From assembly GCA_033764335.1 (NCBI GenBank), contig JANRJC010000031.1, forward strand, positions 1 to 64,000: a stretch of 64,000 nucleotides of DNA, read 5' to 3'. Of this stretch, positions 34,589-43,303 are shown piece after piece; position 1 is the first letter of the stretch, and each line of letters starts with the position of its first letter. The position numbers and the translations under genes were made by a program. This stretch comes from JAGQVA01 sp033764335 (lineage in GTDB: Bacteria > Bacteroidota > Bacteroidia > J057). The notes beneath the pieces were generated by a model, which saw nothing but the letters and a program-made list of their open reading frames with translations, did not search any database and was not told the DNA's origin.

Positions 34589-36981
34589 TGATAACCCAAA
34601 ACCGGGATAAATCCGCTCGGATGAGTCCGGTAATAAATGTCTTTCGTCACCGGGTCATAGCCGATGTTCTGCGTATTTCGCCGGTCGGTTACATTCTGAA
34701 TATCGAGAAACACATTTGACGCCCGGCCTTTCCGGTTGGTGCGATACGAAATCCTTCCGTCAATACGCGCATAAGGCTCTACCTGACCTTCATTGGTTTG
34801 GGTTTTATCGGCCACATACGTACCCTGCGTTTCTGACGCTGCATAGTCGGGAGGGGTATAACGAAAACCGCCGTTGTACAACAACCTTGCCCCGATCTGG
34901 AGTACCGATTGATTTTTGAAGGTAAATTCTTTTCCCAGAGTATAGCTGGAAGAAAACTTAGTTCCAAAACGTGTATTAAAAACCCGGCCATCGGGCAATT
35001 CGTAGGTGGACTCAAAACGTGAGTAAGTCAGCAGGAAAAATATTCCCCGGGAGAAAAATTTCTCCAGTGCCAGGTCCACTCCGTAATTTAAGCCGCGTCC
35101 GCCGCTGCTCAGTTCAAATTGTGCGATACCGCTTTGGTCATTGAGCATCCACCAGACAGACTCGGAGGCATTTTCTACCGGAACTCGCGACATTCGTTGC
35201 ATATATCCCTCAATACCCAACCGCAATCCTTTGCCGATGATATAGTTGTAGGACAAAATCAGGTGGTTTGACCGAATCATTTTCAGGTCAAAATTAGGAT
35301 TGCTCACCGTTACTGTCTGATCCGGAGCGGTATCCCGCCGGGCATAGAAGTACGCTCCTAAAGGAAGCATCTGGCTGTGAAGACCGTAAGCAAAACTCAG
35401 TTTTTGCCTCCGAGTCGGCGACCAGGTGAGTGAGACTCGGGGTTCAATGGTTCCGGTATTATTCAAAAGCAACCAGAAAACATGGCCGCCGGCGTTGAGT
35501 ACGAGTTTTTCGGTGAGGTATTGGCTAAACTGCGCATAATACTGAAGGGTTTGGGTATTGCCTTTTCCACTGATACTCAGTTCTTTGTTGTAAAACGTAT
35601 TGGTTATATCGGTGACGGCACTTCGGGGAAAAGACTCCCGGTTGAAAGTGAAAAAAGTCTGGTGAAAAAACATGCCCGTTTTCAGGCTGGTTCTTTCCGA
35701 AATTTTTCGCTGATACGTGACCGAAGCCGTGATACGGTTATCGAGGTAGGTCTCGTCGTTGTATTTAAAACGATTGTCCTGCAAATCCAGCACATCAAAA
35801 TCCCGAAAAATATGACTGTGAAGGGCTGCGACGACAAATTTTAGATGAGATTTTTCATCCAGCAAACGGGTATGCGTGACCCCCAATGCGGCCATATTGC
35901 TTCCCTGAATTCGGTCCTCCCAATGGTCGGCTCTTCCGGAGTCGCGCTCCGCAGGATTGGCCACGGGCAGGTAATGTTCCAGGCTTAATCCTCCCATACC
36001 AAAAACGGTCGTAAAACTTTTGCCATTTTTCCCGTCGAAAGCCAGGTTGAAGGAAAAATCCTGAAAATCATTTTCCACTCTTTCTCCCACAAGATAAAAG
36101 CCCATCTTGTTGAGCAGACTTAGGGTCGAAAAACGGTAATTGGCGAGGTAGGAACTATTGCCTTTTTTGAGCGGCCCTTCCGTCGCAAAATCCAGTCCCA
36201 GAAGGCTTATCTTGGCGCGGTATTCGCGGTTTTCCATGTTTCCTTTCCGGAAATGAATATCCATCGCGCCGGAAATCGCATTTCCATATTCAGCGGCCAT
36301 TCCCCCGGAAGAGAAGTCGGAATTGGCGAGCAATTGTGCACTGAAAACGGTGATTCCACCTCCGGAAGTACCGGGACGGGCAAAGTGGTTGGGGTTGGGT
36401 ATATCAATTCCCTCCAGGCGCCAGAGCATTCCAAAAGAAGAGTTGCCGCGGATGATGATGTCGTTTTCTGAATCGTCCCCTCCCTGCTGTACTCCGGGAA
36501 AAGCCAGGGCCATGCGCCCGGGGTCATTCACTGCTGCCGGGTAACGTTGGGTTTCTTCCGAAGAAAAAGAACGAGTGCTTACCACCGACAATTTGTTGAC
36601 TGCCTGGGTGGGGTATTCTTTCGCCGTAATAAAAACTTCTTCGGAAGTGGCTTCCCCGATTTGTTCTTCGAGGGCAATTTCTACGAATAGTTCTTTGGCC
36701 GAAGTAAGTATCTGATTATCACTGATAAAATCGCTATAACCGGGATATTTGCAGACTACGGTTCTTCGCCCGATGGGTACATTTTCCAGTTTGAAACTCC
36801 CCTTGTTGTCGGTAATGCTGCCAATACGGGGATCGGTATTTTCCACAAAAACAGTTGCACCTACAATCGGTTGCTGGCTTATCGCATCCCAGACTTTTCC
36901 CCGAATGGTCTGCGTTTTGATTTGTGAAAAAAGGGAAATAGGCAAAATCATCCCCAGTAATACAATCGCAAGAGTTTTCAT
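34576..36981 (-). CDS. TonB-dependent receptor with carboxypeptidase-like N-domain
   Basis: An 801-residue outer-membrane receptor. Signal peptide (PISLFSQ), a carboxypeptidase-regulatory-like domain (IRGKVWDAISQQPIVGATVF, ITDNKGSFKLENVP), plug (IIIRGNSSFGMLWRLEGIDI, GMAAEYGNAISGAMDIHFRK) and a beta barrel ending LGYQFDF. It lacks the SusC-specific EVVVVGYG box and has no SusD partner, so it belongs to the general TonB receptor group. It may import a metal chelate, vitamin or peptide. It is divergent from the FAD oxidoreductase gene across 72 bases. Its 3' end lies in the right 31-bp repeat. Confidence 0.92.
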   Translation of the reverse strand: MKTLAIVLLGMILPISLFSQIKTQTIRGKVWDAISQQPIVGATVFVENTDPRIGSITDNKGSFKLENVPIGRRTVVCKYPGYSDFISDNQILTSAKELFVEIALEEQIGEATSEEVFITAKEYPTQAVNKLSVVSTRSFSSEETQRYPAAVNDPGRMALAFPGVQQGGDDSENDIIIRGNSSFGMLWRLEGIDIPNPNHFARPGTSGGGITVFSAQLLANSDFSSGGMAAEYGNAISGAMDIHFRKGNMENREYRAKISLLGLDFATEGPLKKGNSSYLANYRFSTLSLLNKMGFYLVGERVENDFQDFSFNLAFDGKNGKSFTTVFGMGGLSLEHYLPVANPAERDSGRADHWEDRIQGSNMAALGVTHTRLLDEKSHLKFVVAALHSHIFRDFDVLDLQDNRFKYNDETYLDNRITASVTYQRKISERTSLKTGMFFHQTFFTFNRESFPRSAVTDITNTFYNKELSISGKGNTQTLQYYAQFSQYLTEKLVLNAGGHVFWLLLNNTGTIEPRVSLTWSPTRRQKLSFAYGLHSQMLPLGAYFYARRDTAPDQTVTVSNPNFDLKMIRSNHLILSYNYIIGKGLRLGIEGYMQRMSRVPVENASESVWWMLNDQSGIAQFELSSGGRGLNYGVDLALEKFFSRGIFFLLTYSRFESTYELPDGRVFNTRFGTKFSSSYTLGKEFTFKNQSVLQIGARLLYNGGFRYTPPDYAASETQGTYVADKTQTNEGQVEPYARIDGRISYRTNRKGRASNVFLDIQNVTDRRNTQNIGYDPVTKDIYYRTHPSGFIPVLGYQFDF

Positions 36982-37053
36982 ATCTCCGGTTTTTGAAGAA
37001 ATTGTTTAGATTTAGTCCGAACATTCAAATCAAACCGAATATACAGTTTTGTT

Positions 37054-38844
37054 ATGAAATACCTGGCTCTCCCTGTGATAATCCTGTGGCTGATATTTTT
37101 TCCGGGTTGTACCACTGAACCCGATTTTGTGTCCGTGGACGTGCTTGTCATCGGTGGCGGAGCCAGCGGTGTAACCGCCGGCATACAGGCCGCGAGAGGC
37201 GGAGCGCAAACAATAATCATTGAGCCGACTCACTGGTTGGGAGGTATGCTGACTTCGTCGGGTGTACCCGCAACGGACGGCAACCATCGCCTGCCTTCCG
37301 GTCTTTGGGGGGAGTGGAGACAGATGTTGTATGATTATTACGGCGGGCCGGATTCGGTTTCTACCGGTTGGGTAAGTAATACCTTGTTTGAACCCCATAT
37401 CGGCAACCGCCTTTGGAACCAACTGGCCGATCAGGAACTCCAAAACCTGAGCCGTATTCACGGCTATCGGGTAGTGGAGGTACTCAAAGAAAGAAACCGC
37501 GTGACAGGTGCCCGGTTTACGAATGCAAACGGCGATATCCGCACCGTAAAAGCCCGAATTACCATCGAAGCTACTGAGCTGGGAGACGTATTGGCTTTGG
37601 CCGGAGCCGACTACCTTACGGGGCAGGATACCGAAAACAATCCCCATGACCCACATATTCAGGACATAACCTATGCGGCGATTCTGAAAGACTATGGCCC
37701 CGGACAGGATCGGACCATCCCCCGGCCTCCGGGTTACGACCCTGCGGAATTTCACTGTATATGCAAAGAAGTATGCGATGACCCCCAAACACAAGTACCC
37801 GATTGCCAGACCGTGTTGAATTACGGCAGATTACCCGGGAAAAAGTACATGATCAACTGGCCCAACAACGGCAACGATTATTACATCAACGCCCTTCCGC
37901 TGACGGAAGAAGAAAGACAAAAAGCCTATATCGCAGCCAAAAACCGCACATTAGCCTTACTATATTTTTTCCAGACCGAAGCCGGATTCACCCAACTGGG
38001 GCTTGCCGATGACGAATTTCCTACAAGCGATCAGTTGCCCGAACAACCCTATCACCGCGAGGCCCGCCGGGTGAAAGGCCTCTTACAGCTCACCGTGGAA
38101 GACATTCTCAATCCTTATGCCGATTCGACCCGGCCCTGGTATCAGCAGGCAGTAGCCGTCGGCGATTATCCATTGGATCATCATCACGATAAAAATCCGA
38201 AGGTAAAACCGGAAGAATTTCCGGCCATTCCCTCTTTTTCCGTGCCATATAGGGCGATGATCCCGGAAAAAGTGGAAGGCCTGATTGTCGCGGAGAAAAG
38301 TATTTCCGTTTCCCATATTGTAAATGGTGCTACGCGCCTGCAACCCTGTGTAATGCTCATCGGGCAGGCCGCGGGTGCGGCGGCAGCCCTTTGTGTAAAA
38401 ACAAATACGGATCCCCGGAACCTACCCGTTGCAGACCTTCAGCAGGTATTGCTTGATGCAGGATGCTGGCTGATGCCCTACTTGGACGTCACCCCCGAAG
38501 ACGCTGCTTTTCAGGCGATTCAGCGCGTGGGCGTGCGGGGGTGGATGCAGGGCAGGGGAGTACCTTATAAATGGGCCAATCAGACCTGGTTTGATCCGGA
38601 CAGCGTAATTAGCGTTGGCGAGATGAAAAAAATTCTGCGAAAAGTTCCTTCACCGGAAACGGCGGATGAGTTGGGCACCGATAATGACCAGCCGTTGACG
38701 TATGGAGTACTGGCACAGGCACTGGCCGGAAAAGCCGAAGGCAACCATTGGTTGGGAGACTGGCTCGAAGAAGCCAACCGGCAGCCGGAGAAATCCCTTA
38801 CCCGCCGCGAAGTGGCGCGGGTGATTGACAAAGTTTTTGGGTAG
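37054..38844 (+). CDS. FAD-dependent oxidoreductase lipoprotein
   Basis: A 596-residue protein with lipobox FFPGC and a Rossmann FAD-binding motif directly after it, VDVLVIGGGASGVTAGIQAARGG (visible from about residue 29), then PTHWLGGMLTSSGVPATDG. This opening belongs to the FAD_oxidored (PF12831-type) family, found among secreted Bacteroidota enzymes. Later, the segment SISVSHIVNGATRLQPCVM with IGQAAGAAAALCV forms the C-terminal FAD contact. Substrate unknown. The last 100 residues contain a repeat-like helical region. It is divergent from the TonB receptor and is followed by the caspase operon after about 200 bases. Confidence 0.85.
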   Translation: MKYLALPVIILWLIFFPGCTTEPDFVSVDVLVIGGGASGVTAGIQAARGGAQTIIIEPTHWLGGMLTSSGVPATDGNHRLPSGLWGEWRQMLYDYYGGPDSVSTGWVSNTLFEPHIGNRLWNQLADQELQNLSRIHGYRVVEVLKERNRVTGARFTNANGDIRTVKARITIEATELGDVLALAGADYLTGQDTENNPHDPHIQDITYAAILKDYGPGQDRTIPRPPGYDPAEFHCICKEVCDDPQTQVPDCQTVLNYGRLPGKKYMINWPNNGNDYYINALPLTEEERQKAYIAAKNRTLALLYFFQTEAGFTQLGLADDEFPTSDQLPEQPYHREARRVKGLLQLTVEDILNPYADSTRPWYQQAVAVGDYPLDHHHDKNPKVKPEEFPAIPSFSVPYRAMIPEKVEGLIVAEKSISVSHIVNGATRLQPCVMLIGQAAGAAAALCVKTNTDPRNLPVADLQQVLLDAGCWLMPYLDVTPEDAAFQAIQRVGVRGWMQGRGVPYKWANQTWFDPDSVISVGEMKKILRKVPSPETADELGTDNDQPLTYGVLAQALAGKAEGNHWLGDWLEEANRQPEKSLTRREVARVIDKVFG

Positions 38845-39042
38845 GAATAACTGATTATTCACACGTTTGCTAAGTCATCCCACACGTTCGCGTATTGGTA
38901 GGTGACCGCCTGTGGTTTTTGACGTAAACTCGGGAAACAAATTTCTTTTGGGTTCTGTGAAAAAATCTTTAATCATCACGCAACCCCGAAATATCCCGAT
39001 TGTCATTAAATGCAACATGCGATACCCCCAAATGCTAGTAAT
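38845..39042. other. Intergenic region before the caspase operon
   Basis: About 200 bases with no gene. Two similar short words (CACACGTTTGC and CACACGTTCGC) recur 27 bases apart near its start. No clear promoter was identified, although the operon start must lie here. Confidence 0.4.
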
Positions 39043-41553
39043 ATGAGCCCTAAACTTTACGCAACCCTGTGGATGTTTTTGTTAAATACAATATTTTGTG
39101 GAATGACCCTGGCACAGTCTCCCACCATCTACAACGAATCCGGCGGTACTCTCAGCCAAATCGAAAAAATCCGCCAGGTAATCGAAGCCTATACCAATAC
39201 TGGCTTTTTTCGGGTGAGGCCCTATGACGGAGATTACTATCATCACCTTGCTTCCGAACATTTCAAGAAAGGTGAATATTCCGAGGCACTGGACGACTAT
39301 AACTCAGCCATCCGGTATTTTTCGGGTAAAAGCAGCAAACTCGCACGCATGCATTATCAGCGGGGATTGTGCTGGTATATTCTTCAGGATTATGAGAAAG
39401 CCGTGAGGGATTTTAATATCGCCATTTCCTTTCGCCCTGACGTTACCGACTCTTATTATTTTCGGGGGAAAATCAATTACCTGATTTACAACGATGCCGG
39501 GCTTGCTCGCAGGGACTTTGAAAAAGTCTTACGAATCAGCGTCGGTTCTTCCGTTCAAACAGCCTTTTGCCGGTATTTTCTCGGTGATCGCGATAACGCT
39601 TTGCGGGAGATGAACGGCCTGATTTCGAGTACAGGAAGTTTTGAGCGGGAAGTTTATAGCCAATATCACTACGCAATGGCTGGCCTTCAGGGACTAATGG
39701 GCAATGCCGAAGGAGCCACCCGTTATCTGCAAAATGCCTTGGATTACGGTTACGACGAAAAGGAGTGGCTTGCACGAGACATCAATTTTTCTCAGGTAAG
39801 CAATAGCTATGAGTTCACCCGTCTGATGGAAAAATACGGGATACAGTATCAGTCGGGCAATTGGGATCCCGCCGTCAAATATTATCCGCCCACCAACGAA
39901 CCCGCCATCACCCTTAAAAACGAAGAACCTTCCCATACCCGTTCGACCGAACCAGCGACACCTTCCTCCCGGAGAGCACCTGCTTCGGTTCAGACCCGCG
40001 ACCTGAGTTTTACCGATACCGACGGCAATAATCGGATTGACGCCAACGAAAAAACGAGTATTCGTTTTGTGGTGCGCAACAACGGTCCGGCGGAAGCAGA
40101 AGATTTATTTGTGCGAATCTCCGAAGAGGGAAAAATCGCGGGCCTTGAGTTTGAGTCTGAAATTACCCTCGGCAATCTAAAGGCATTAGAAGAAAAAGAA
40201 GTAGAACTTCCGATTGTGGGCGGAATGTCGCTCGAATCCGAGAAAGCTGATTTTACGATCCAGGTACTGGAAAAAAACGGGTTTGATGCCGACAACCTCT
40301 ACATTACTATTCCTACACAGGAATTTATGCCTCCGGCTTTGGAAATCGCTGACTTTCACTTCGCGGCGGAAATGGGCGGCAAAATGCGCCTCGGGGTACC
40401 GACCACCCTCAAAATCGCCGTACAAAATGCCGGCAGCGGCGATGCCGAAAATGTGCGGATGGAGATGATCCTCCCCGATAACGTATTCACCGCCGGTGAA
40501 AACAGCTTCGACCTCGGTACGCTTCGCCCCGGCCAAAGCCAGATCATTGATTTCGAATTTTTTACCAACAAACGTTACGAAGGCGAAGATGTGCCCGTCA
40601 TTGCCGAAATCACGGAAAAATACGGCAACTACGGAACCCGTCAGACCATGACGGTACACATCAACCAACAACTGGAAGTAAATTCGCGGGTAGTAATCAA
40701 CGCCAAACCGGATCCTGCTTACGAGGTGAAAGAAATTCGTCTGACTTCGGATGTGGATCAAAACCTGCCGCGCACCTTTGATAAAAACCCCAACGCAATT
40801 GCCGTTGTCATCGGTAATCGGGACTATAACAATCCGGATGTGCCTCCCGTGGACTTTGCCCTTCAGGATGCTGCCAGTATGAAAAACTACCTGGTGCAGA
40901 GTTTTGGTTTTGACGAAAACAATATCATCTTTCTTCCCAACGCTACCCAGGCCGATTTTAATGGAATATTTGGCACAACTCAGGACTACAAAGCGCGGTT
41001 GTACAATCTGGTAAAGCCCGCCGAATCCGATGTGTTCATTTTTTACAGCGGACACGGTGCGCCCGATCTTCAGACCGAAGAAGCCTACTTTGTGCCGGTG
41101 GACTGTGATCCTTCCCTTGTGCGGTTTAACGGTTACGGAATCAACACCTTTTACGCCAACCTCAGCAAAATTCCCTACCGTTCCCTGACCGTTGTGATTG
41201 ATGCCTGTTTCAGCGGAGCATCGGATCGGGGAACCCTCATTCCGCAAGCGTCGCTGGTGCGCATCAAATCCGGCAATAATGTGCTGAAAGATCCCAAAGC
41301 CATGGTATTCACTTCTGCCAGTGGCACCGAAATCGCCTCCTGGTATGCCGAACAGTCGCATTCGCTTTTTACCTACTATTTCCTTAAAGGTCTTCAGGGA
41401 GAAGCCAATGCCAACCGCGATGCAGAAATCACCCTCGAAGAAATGCGCACCTATATCAACGAACAAGTTCCCTACATGGCCCGCCGACTCAAAAATCGCG
41501 TACAGACGCCAGAAGTTTACGGCCAAAACGAAAAAATAATCATTAACAATTAA
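39043..41553 (+). CDS. Secreted caspase-family (C14) peptidase with TPR and CARDB-like domains
   Basis: About 836 residues from the ATG at 39043, chosen because it gives a signal peptide (CGMTLAQ); an in-frame ATG at 39010 would add 11 non-signal residues. Residues 60-250 are TPR-like (YSEALDDYNSAIRYF, RGLCWYILQDYEKAVRDF). Two CARDB/Ig-like domains follow (SIRFVVRNNGPAEAEDLFV; LKIAVQNAGSGDAENVRM). From about residue 583 there is a caspase domain: AIAVVIGNRDYNNPDVP, catalytic His in FIFYSGHGAPD (near 669) and catalytic Cys in VVIDACFSGAS (near 720). The dyad is intact. It begins a four-gene operon with a transglutaminase-like protein, so proteolysis and protein processing may be combined in the periplasm. 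Confidence 0.92.
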   Translation: MSPKLYATLWMFLLNTIFCGMTLAQSPTIYNESGGTLSQIEKIRQVIEAYTNTGFFRVRPYDGDYYHHLASEHFKKGEYSEALDDYNSAIRYFSGKSSKLARMHYQRGLCWYILQDYEKAVRDFNIAISFRPDVTDSYYFRGKINYLIYNDAGLARRDFEKVLRISVGSSVQTAFCRYFLGDRDNALREMNGLISSTGSFEREVYSQYHYAMAGLQGLMGNAEGATRYLQNALDYGYDEKEWLARDINFSQVSNSYEFTRLMEKYGIQYQSGNWDPAVKYYPPTNEPAITLKNEEPSHTRSTEPATPSSRRAPASVQTRDLSFTDTDGNNRIDANEKTSIRFVVRNNGPAEAEDLFVRISEEGKIAGLEFESEITLGNLKALEEKEVELPIVGGMSLESEKADFTIQVLEKNGFDADNLYITIPTQEFMPPALEIADFHFAAEMGGKMRLGVPTTLKIAVQNAGSGDAENVRMEMILPDNVFTAGENSFDLGTLRPGQSQIIDFEFFTNKRYEGEDVPVIAEITEKYGNYGTRQTMTVHINQQLEVNSRVVINAKPDPAYEVKEIRLTSDVDQNLPRTFDKNPNAIAVVIGNRDYNNPDVPPVDFALQDAASMKNYLVQSFGFDENNIIFLPNATQADFNGIFGTTQDYKARLYNLVKPAESDVFIFYSGHGAPDLQTEEAYFVPVDCDPSLVRFNGYGINTFYANLSKIPYRSLTVVIDACFSGASDRGTLIPQASLVRIKSGNNVLKDPKAMVFTSASGTEIASWYAEQSHSLFTYYFLKGLQGEANANRDAEITLEEMRTYINEQVPYMARRLKNRVQTPEVYGQNEKIIINN

Positions 41554-41579
41554 CCATTTACAATTAAACATTGATAATC

Positions 41580-42302
41580 ATGAAGTCTCATAAAATTATT
41601 ACCCTCGCACTTTCGATGATCCTCTCCCTTTTTGTGGCATTGCCTGCTCATGCTCAGTATGTCATGAAAGAAAAAGAAGTCAGCCCTAAAAAAATGGAGA
41701 AACTGACCAAAAAAGAGAAAAAGGAACTCGTCCAGGACATTAAAGAAGAACCCGTAAGAGAAGCTCGCAAAGAGGCTAAAAGCCTGGAAAAAGAAGGTTA
41801 CCTCGTATTCCCCGGCAGTATGCCTATGGACAAACAACTGGAGCGCGTATGGATGAAACAATACCAGGAAAACCCGGACGGTTCGGCCAAATACCTTTTC
41901 TCTGACGGAAACGGTGTAGGCAAAACCCAAACCGCTGCCGAGATGCAGGCGATGGAAGCCGCTAAACTTCAACTTGCCGGCCAGATTTCCAACGAAGTGA
42001 ATCAGATCATTGAAGGAAAAATCGCCAATGACCAGATTGATCGTGAAACCGGTAACTCGCTGACAAAATTTGTTGCAGGCAGCAAAAACTACATTGTGCA
42101 GAACCTCTCATACGTAAAACCTGCTTTTAAAATCTACCGCAACGTAGGTAAAAAAGACATGGAAGTAGCGGTGAAAATGTTTTACAGCGTAGAAGAAGCC
42201 ATGCTGGCCGCTGAAAAAGCCCTTGAAATGAAAGTGCGCCAGGAACTTGAAGGCGAAGCCGACGAGCTGATCGAAGAGATCAATACCCTCTTCCGCAAAT
42301 AA
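41580..42302 (+). CDS. LPP20-like exported protein
   Basis: About 240 residues from the ATG at 41580; a TTG three codons upstream is less likely. Signal peptide ends at PAHAQ. A highly charged Lys/Glu segment (KEVSPKKMEKLTKKEKKELV) precedes a domain resembling LPP20/FlgT-type proteins: the repeated alpha-beta-beta pattern with TQTAAEMQAMEAAKLQLAGQ and ETGNSLTKFVAGSKNYIVQ. It ends in a long Glu-rich helix. It follows the caspase gene by 27 bases in the same operon and the next gene is a DUF4384 protein with a related N-terminal layout. Function unknown. Confidence 0.72.
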   Translation: MKSHKIITLALSMILSLFVALPAHAQYVMKEKEVSPKKMEKLTKKEKKELVQDIKEEPVREARKEAKSLEKEGYLVFPGSMPMDKQLERVWMKQYQENPDGSAKYLFSDGNGVGKTQTAAEMQAMEAAKLQLAGQISNEVNQIIEGKIANDQIDRETGNSLTKFVAGSKNYIVQNLSYVKPAFKIYRNVGKKDMEVAVKMFYSVEEAMLAAEKALEMKVRQELEGEADELIEEINTLFRK

Positions 42303-42310
42303 ATTAGGTG

Positions 42311-42362
42311 AGAAGGGTACGGCGTACAAGGTTTTGGCAAATCTGATACGTTGTACCCTTCT
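42311..42362 (+). terminator. Hairpin between LPP20-like and DUF4384 genes
   Basis: A 10-base-pair perfect stem (AGAAGGGTAC with GTACCCTTCT) closing a 32-base loop that includes further short complementarity (GTACAA/TTGTAC). It sits in the 88-base gap within the operon and ends in a T-rich stretch. It may be an intra-operon attenuator or mRNA-stability element. Confidence 0.5.
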
Positions 42363-42390
42363 TCGTTTTTCAACACTAACAAATACAGGA

Positions 42391-43293
42391 ATGTTCAGGA
42401 ATTTACTTGTAGGGGTATTGATTTTGGGCATGGTCGGGACATTATTCGCCCAAAAAACCCAAAAATCTTCCGGTGAATATCAACTGAGTCTTACAAACTC
42501 CAACTTCTCCGAACAGGCGGCCTGCCAGTATTGCCTGGAAAGAGCGATGGTGGACGCAATCGAAAAAGCATTTGGCTCGGTAGTCATTCAGGGAAATACC
42601 ACTTCTGTGCGAAATGAAAATACCGGCGAAACGGTAGAGACTACACAGATATTCAACATGATCGCCGAAACTTATGTCAATGGTCAGTGGCTTAAAACGC
42701 TGGATGAAGAATGTGAACGGTTTACGAGTGACAACGGCGAGTTTTGGATAAGTTGTAAAGTAAAAGGAACGGTTCAGGAACTTGAAAAGCCAAGTATTGA
42801 CCTGAAAATCAAAGCATTGGACTGTGAAAGTGCCGGATGCGAAACTTCGCAGTTTAAAGATGGCGAATCCTTTTATCTGTATCTGAAAAGCCCGGTGGAC
42901 GGTTATGTGACGGTTTATCTCTCCGATGCTTATACCGCTCAGCGACTATTTCCCTACCGCAATATGCCTTCCGACCAGATGAATTCTGTTCCGGTAAAAG
43001 CGGATAAAGAATATATCCTTTTCTCCGGAGCAAAAGACCAGTTTGGTTTAAAAAGTTATGTGGACGAATACGAACTTTTTGCCAATGAAGAAGTAGATCA
43101 GAACCGAATATTCGTAGTTTTTACCCAAGAACCCATTACGAAACCGGCTCTGTCTAAAGGAGGAAAAAACGAATCGGTGGAAATGCCGATGGAATTAAAA
43201 TCGGATGATTTTCACGAATGGCTTGCCAAAAACAAACAGTACAATAAAGACATGGAAGTCGCCCGGCTTGATATTATGATCCGCAAGGAATAA
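42391..43293 (+). CDS. DUF4384-domain exported protein
   Basis: About 300 residues from the ATG at 42391, which supplies the signal peptide (GMVGTLFAQ). The N-terminal half has an LPP20-like domain (CLERAMVDAIEKAFGSVVIQ, FNMIAETYVNGQWLKTL). The second half fits DUF4384: DGESFYLYLKSPVDGYVTVY, then LSDAYTAQRLFPYRNMPSDQ and a late FVVFTQEP. DUF4384 commonly occurs with or fused to caspase or kinase domains in surface protein systems. Only 10 bases separate it from the transglutaminase-like gene. Probable partner of the caspase, role unknown. Confidence 0.75.
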   Translation: MFRNLLVGVLILGMVGTLFAQKTQKSSGEYQLSLTNSNFSEQAACQYCLERAMVDAIEKAFGSVVIQGNTTSVRNENTGETVETTQIFNMIAETYVNGQWLKTLDEECERFTSDNGEFWISCKVKGTVQELEKPSIDLKIKALDCESAGCETSQFKDGESFYLYLKSPVDGYVTVYLSDAYTAQRLFPYRNMPSDQMNSVPVKADKEYILFSGAKDQFGLKSYVDEYELFANEEVDQNRIFVVFTQEPITKPALSKGGKNESVEMPMELKSDDFHEWLAKNKQYNKDMEVARLDIMIRKE

Positions 43294-43303
43294 ACTATTT
43301 GCC

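Noticed and set aside
40186..41571. Long minus-strand frame opposite the caspase gene
   Set aside because: Shadow of the caspase/CARDB coding strand; repetitive Phe/Val/Gly composition and no motifs.
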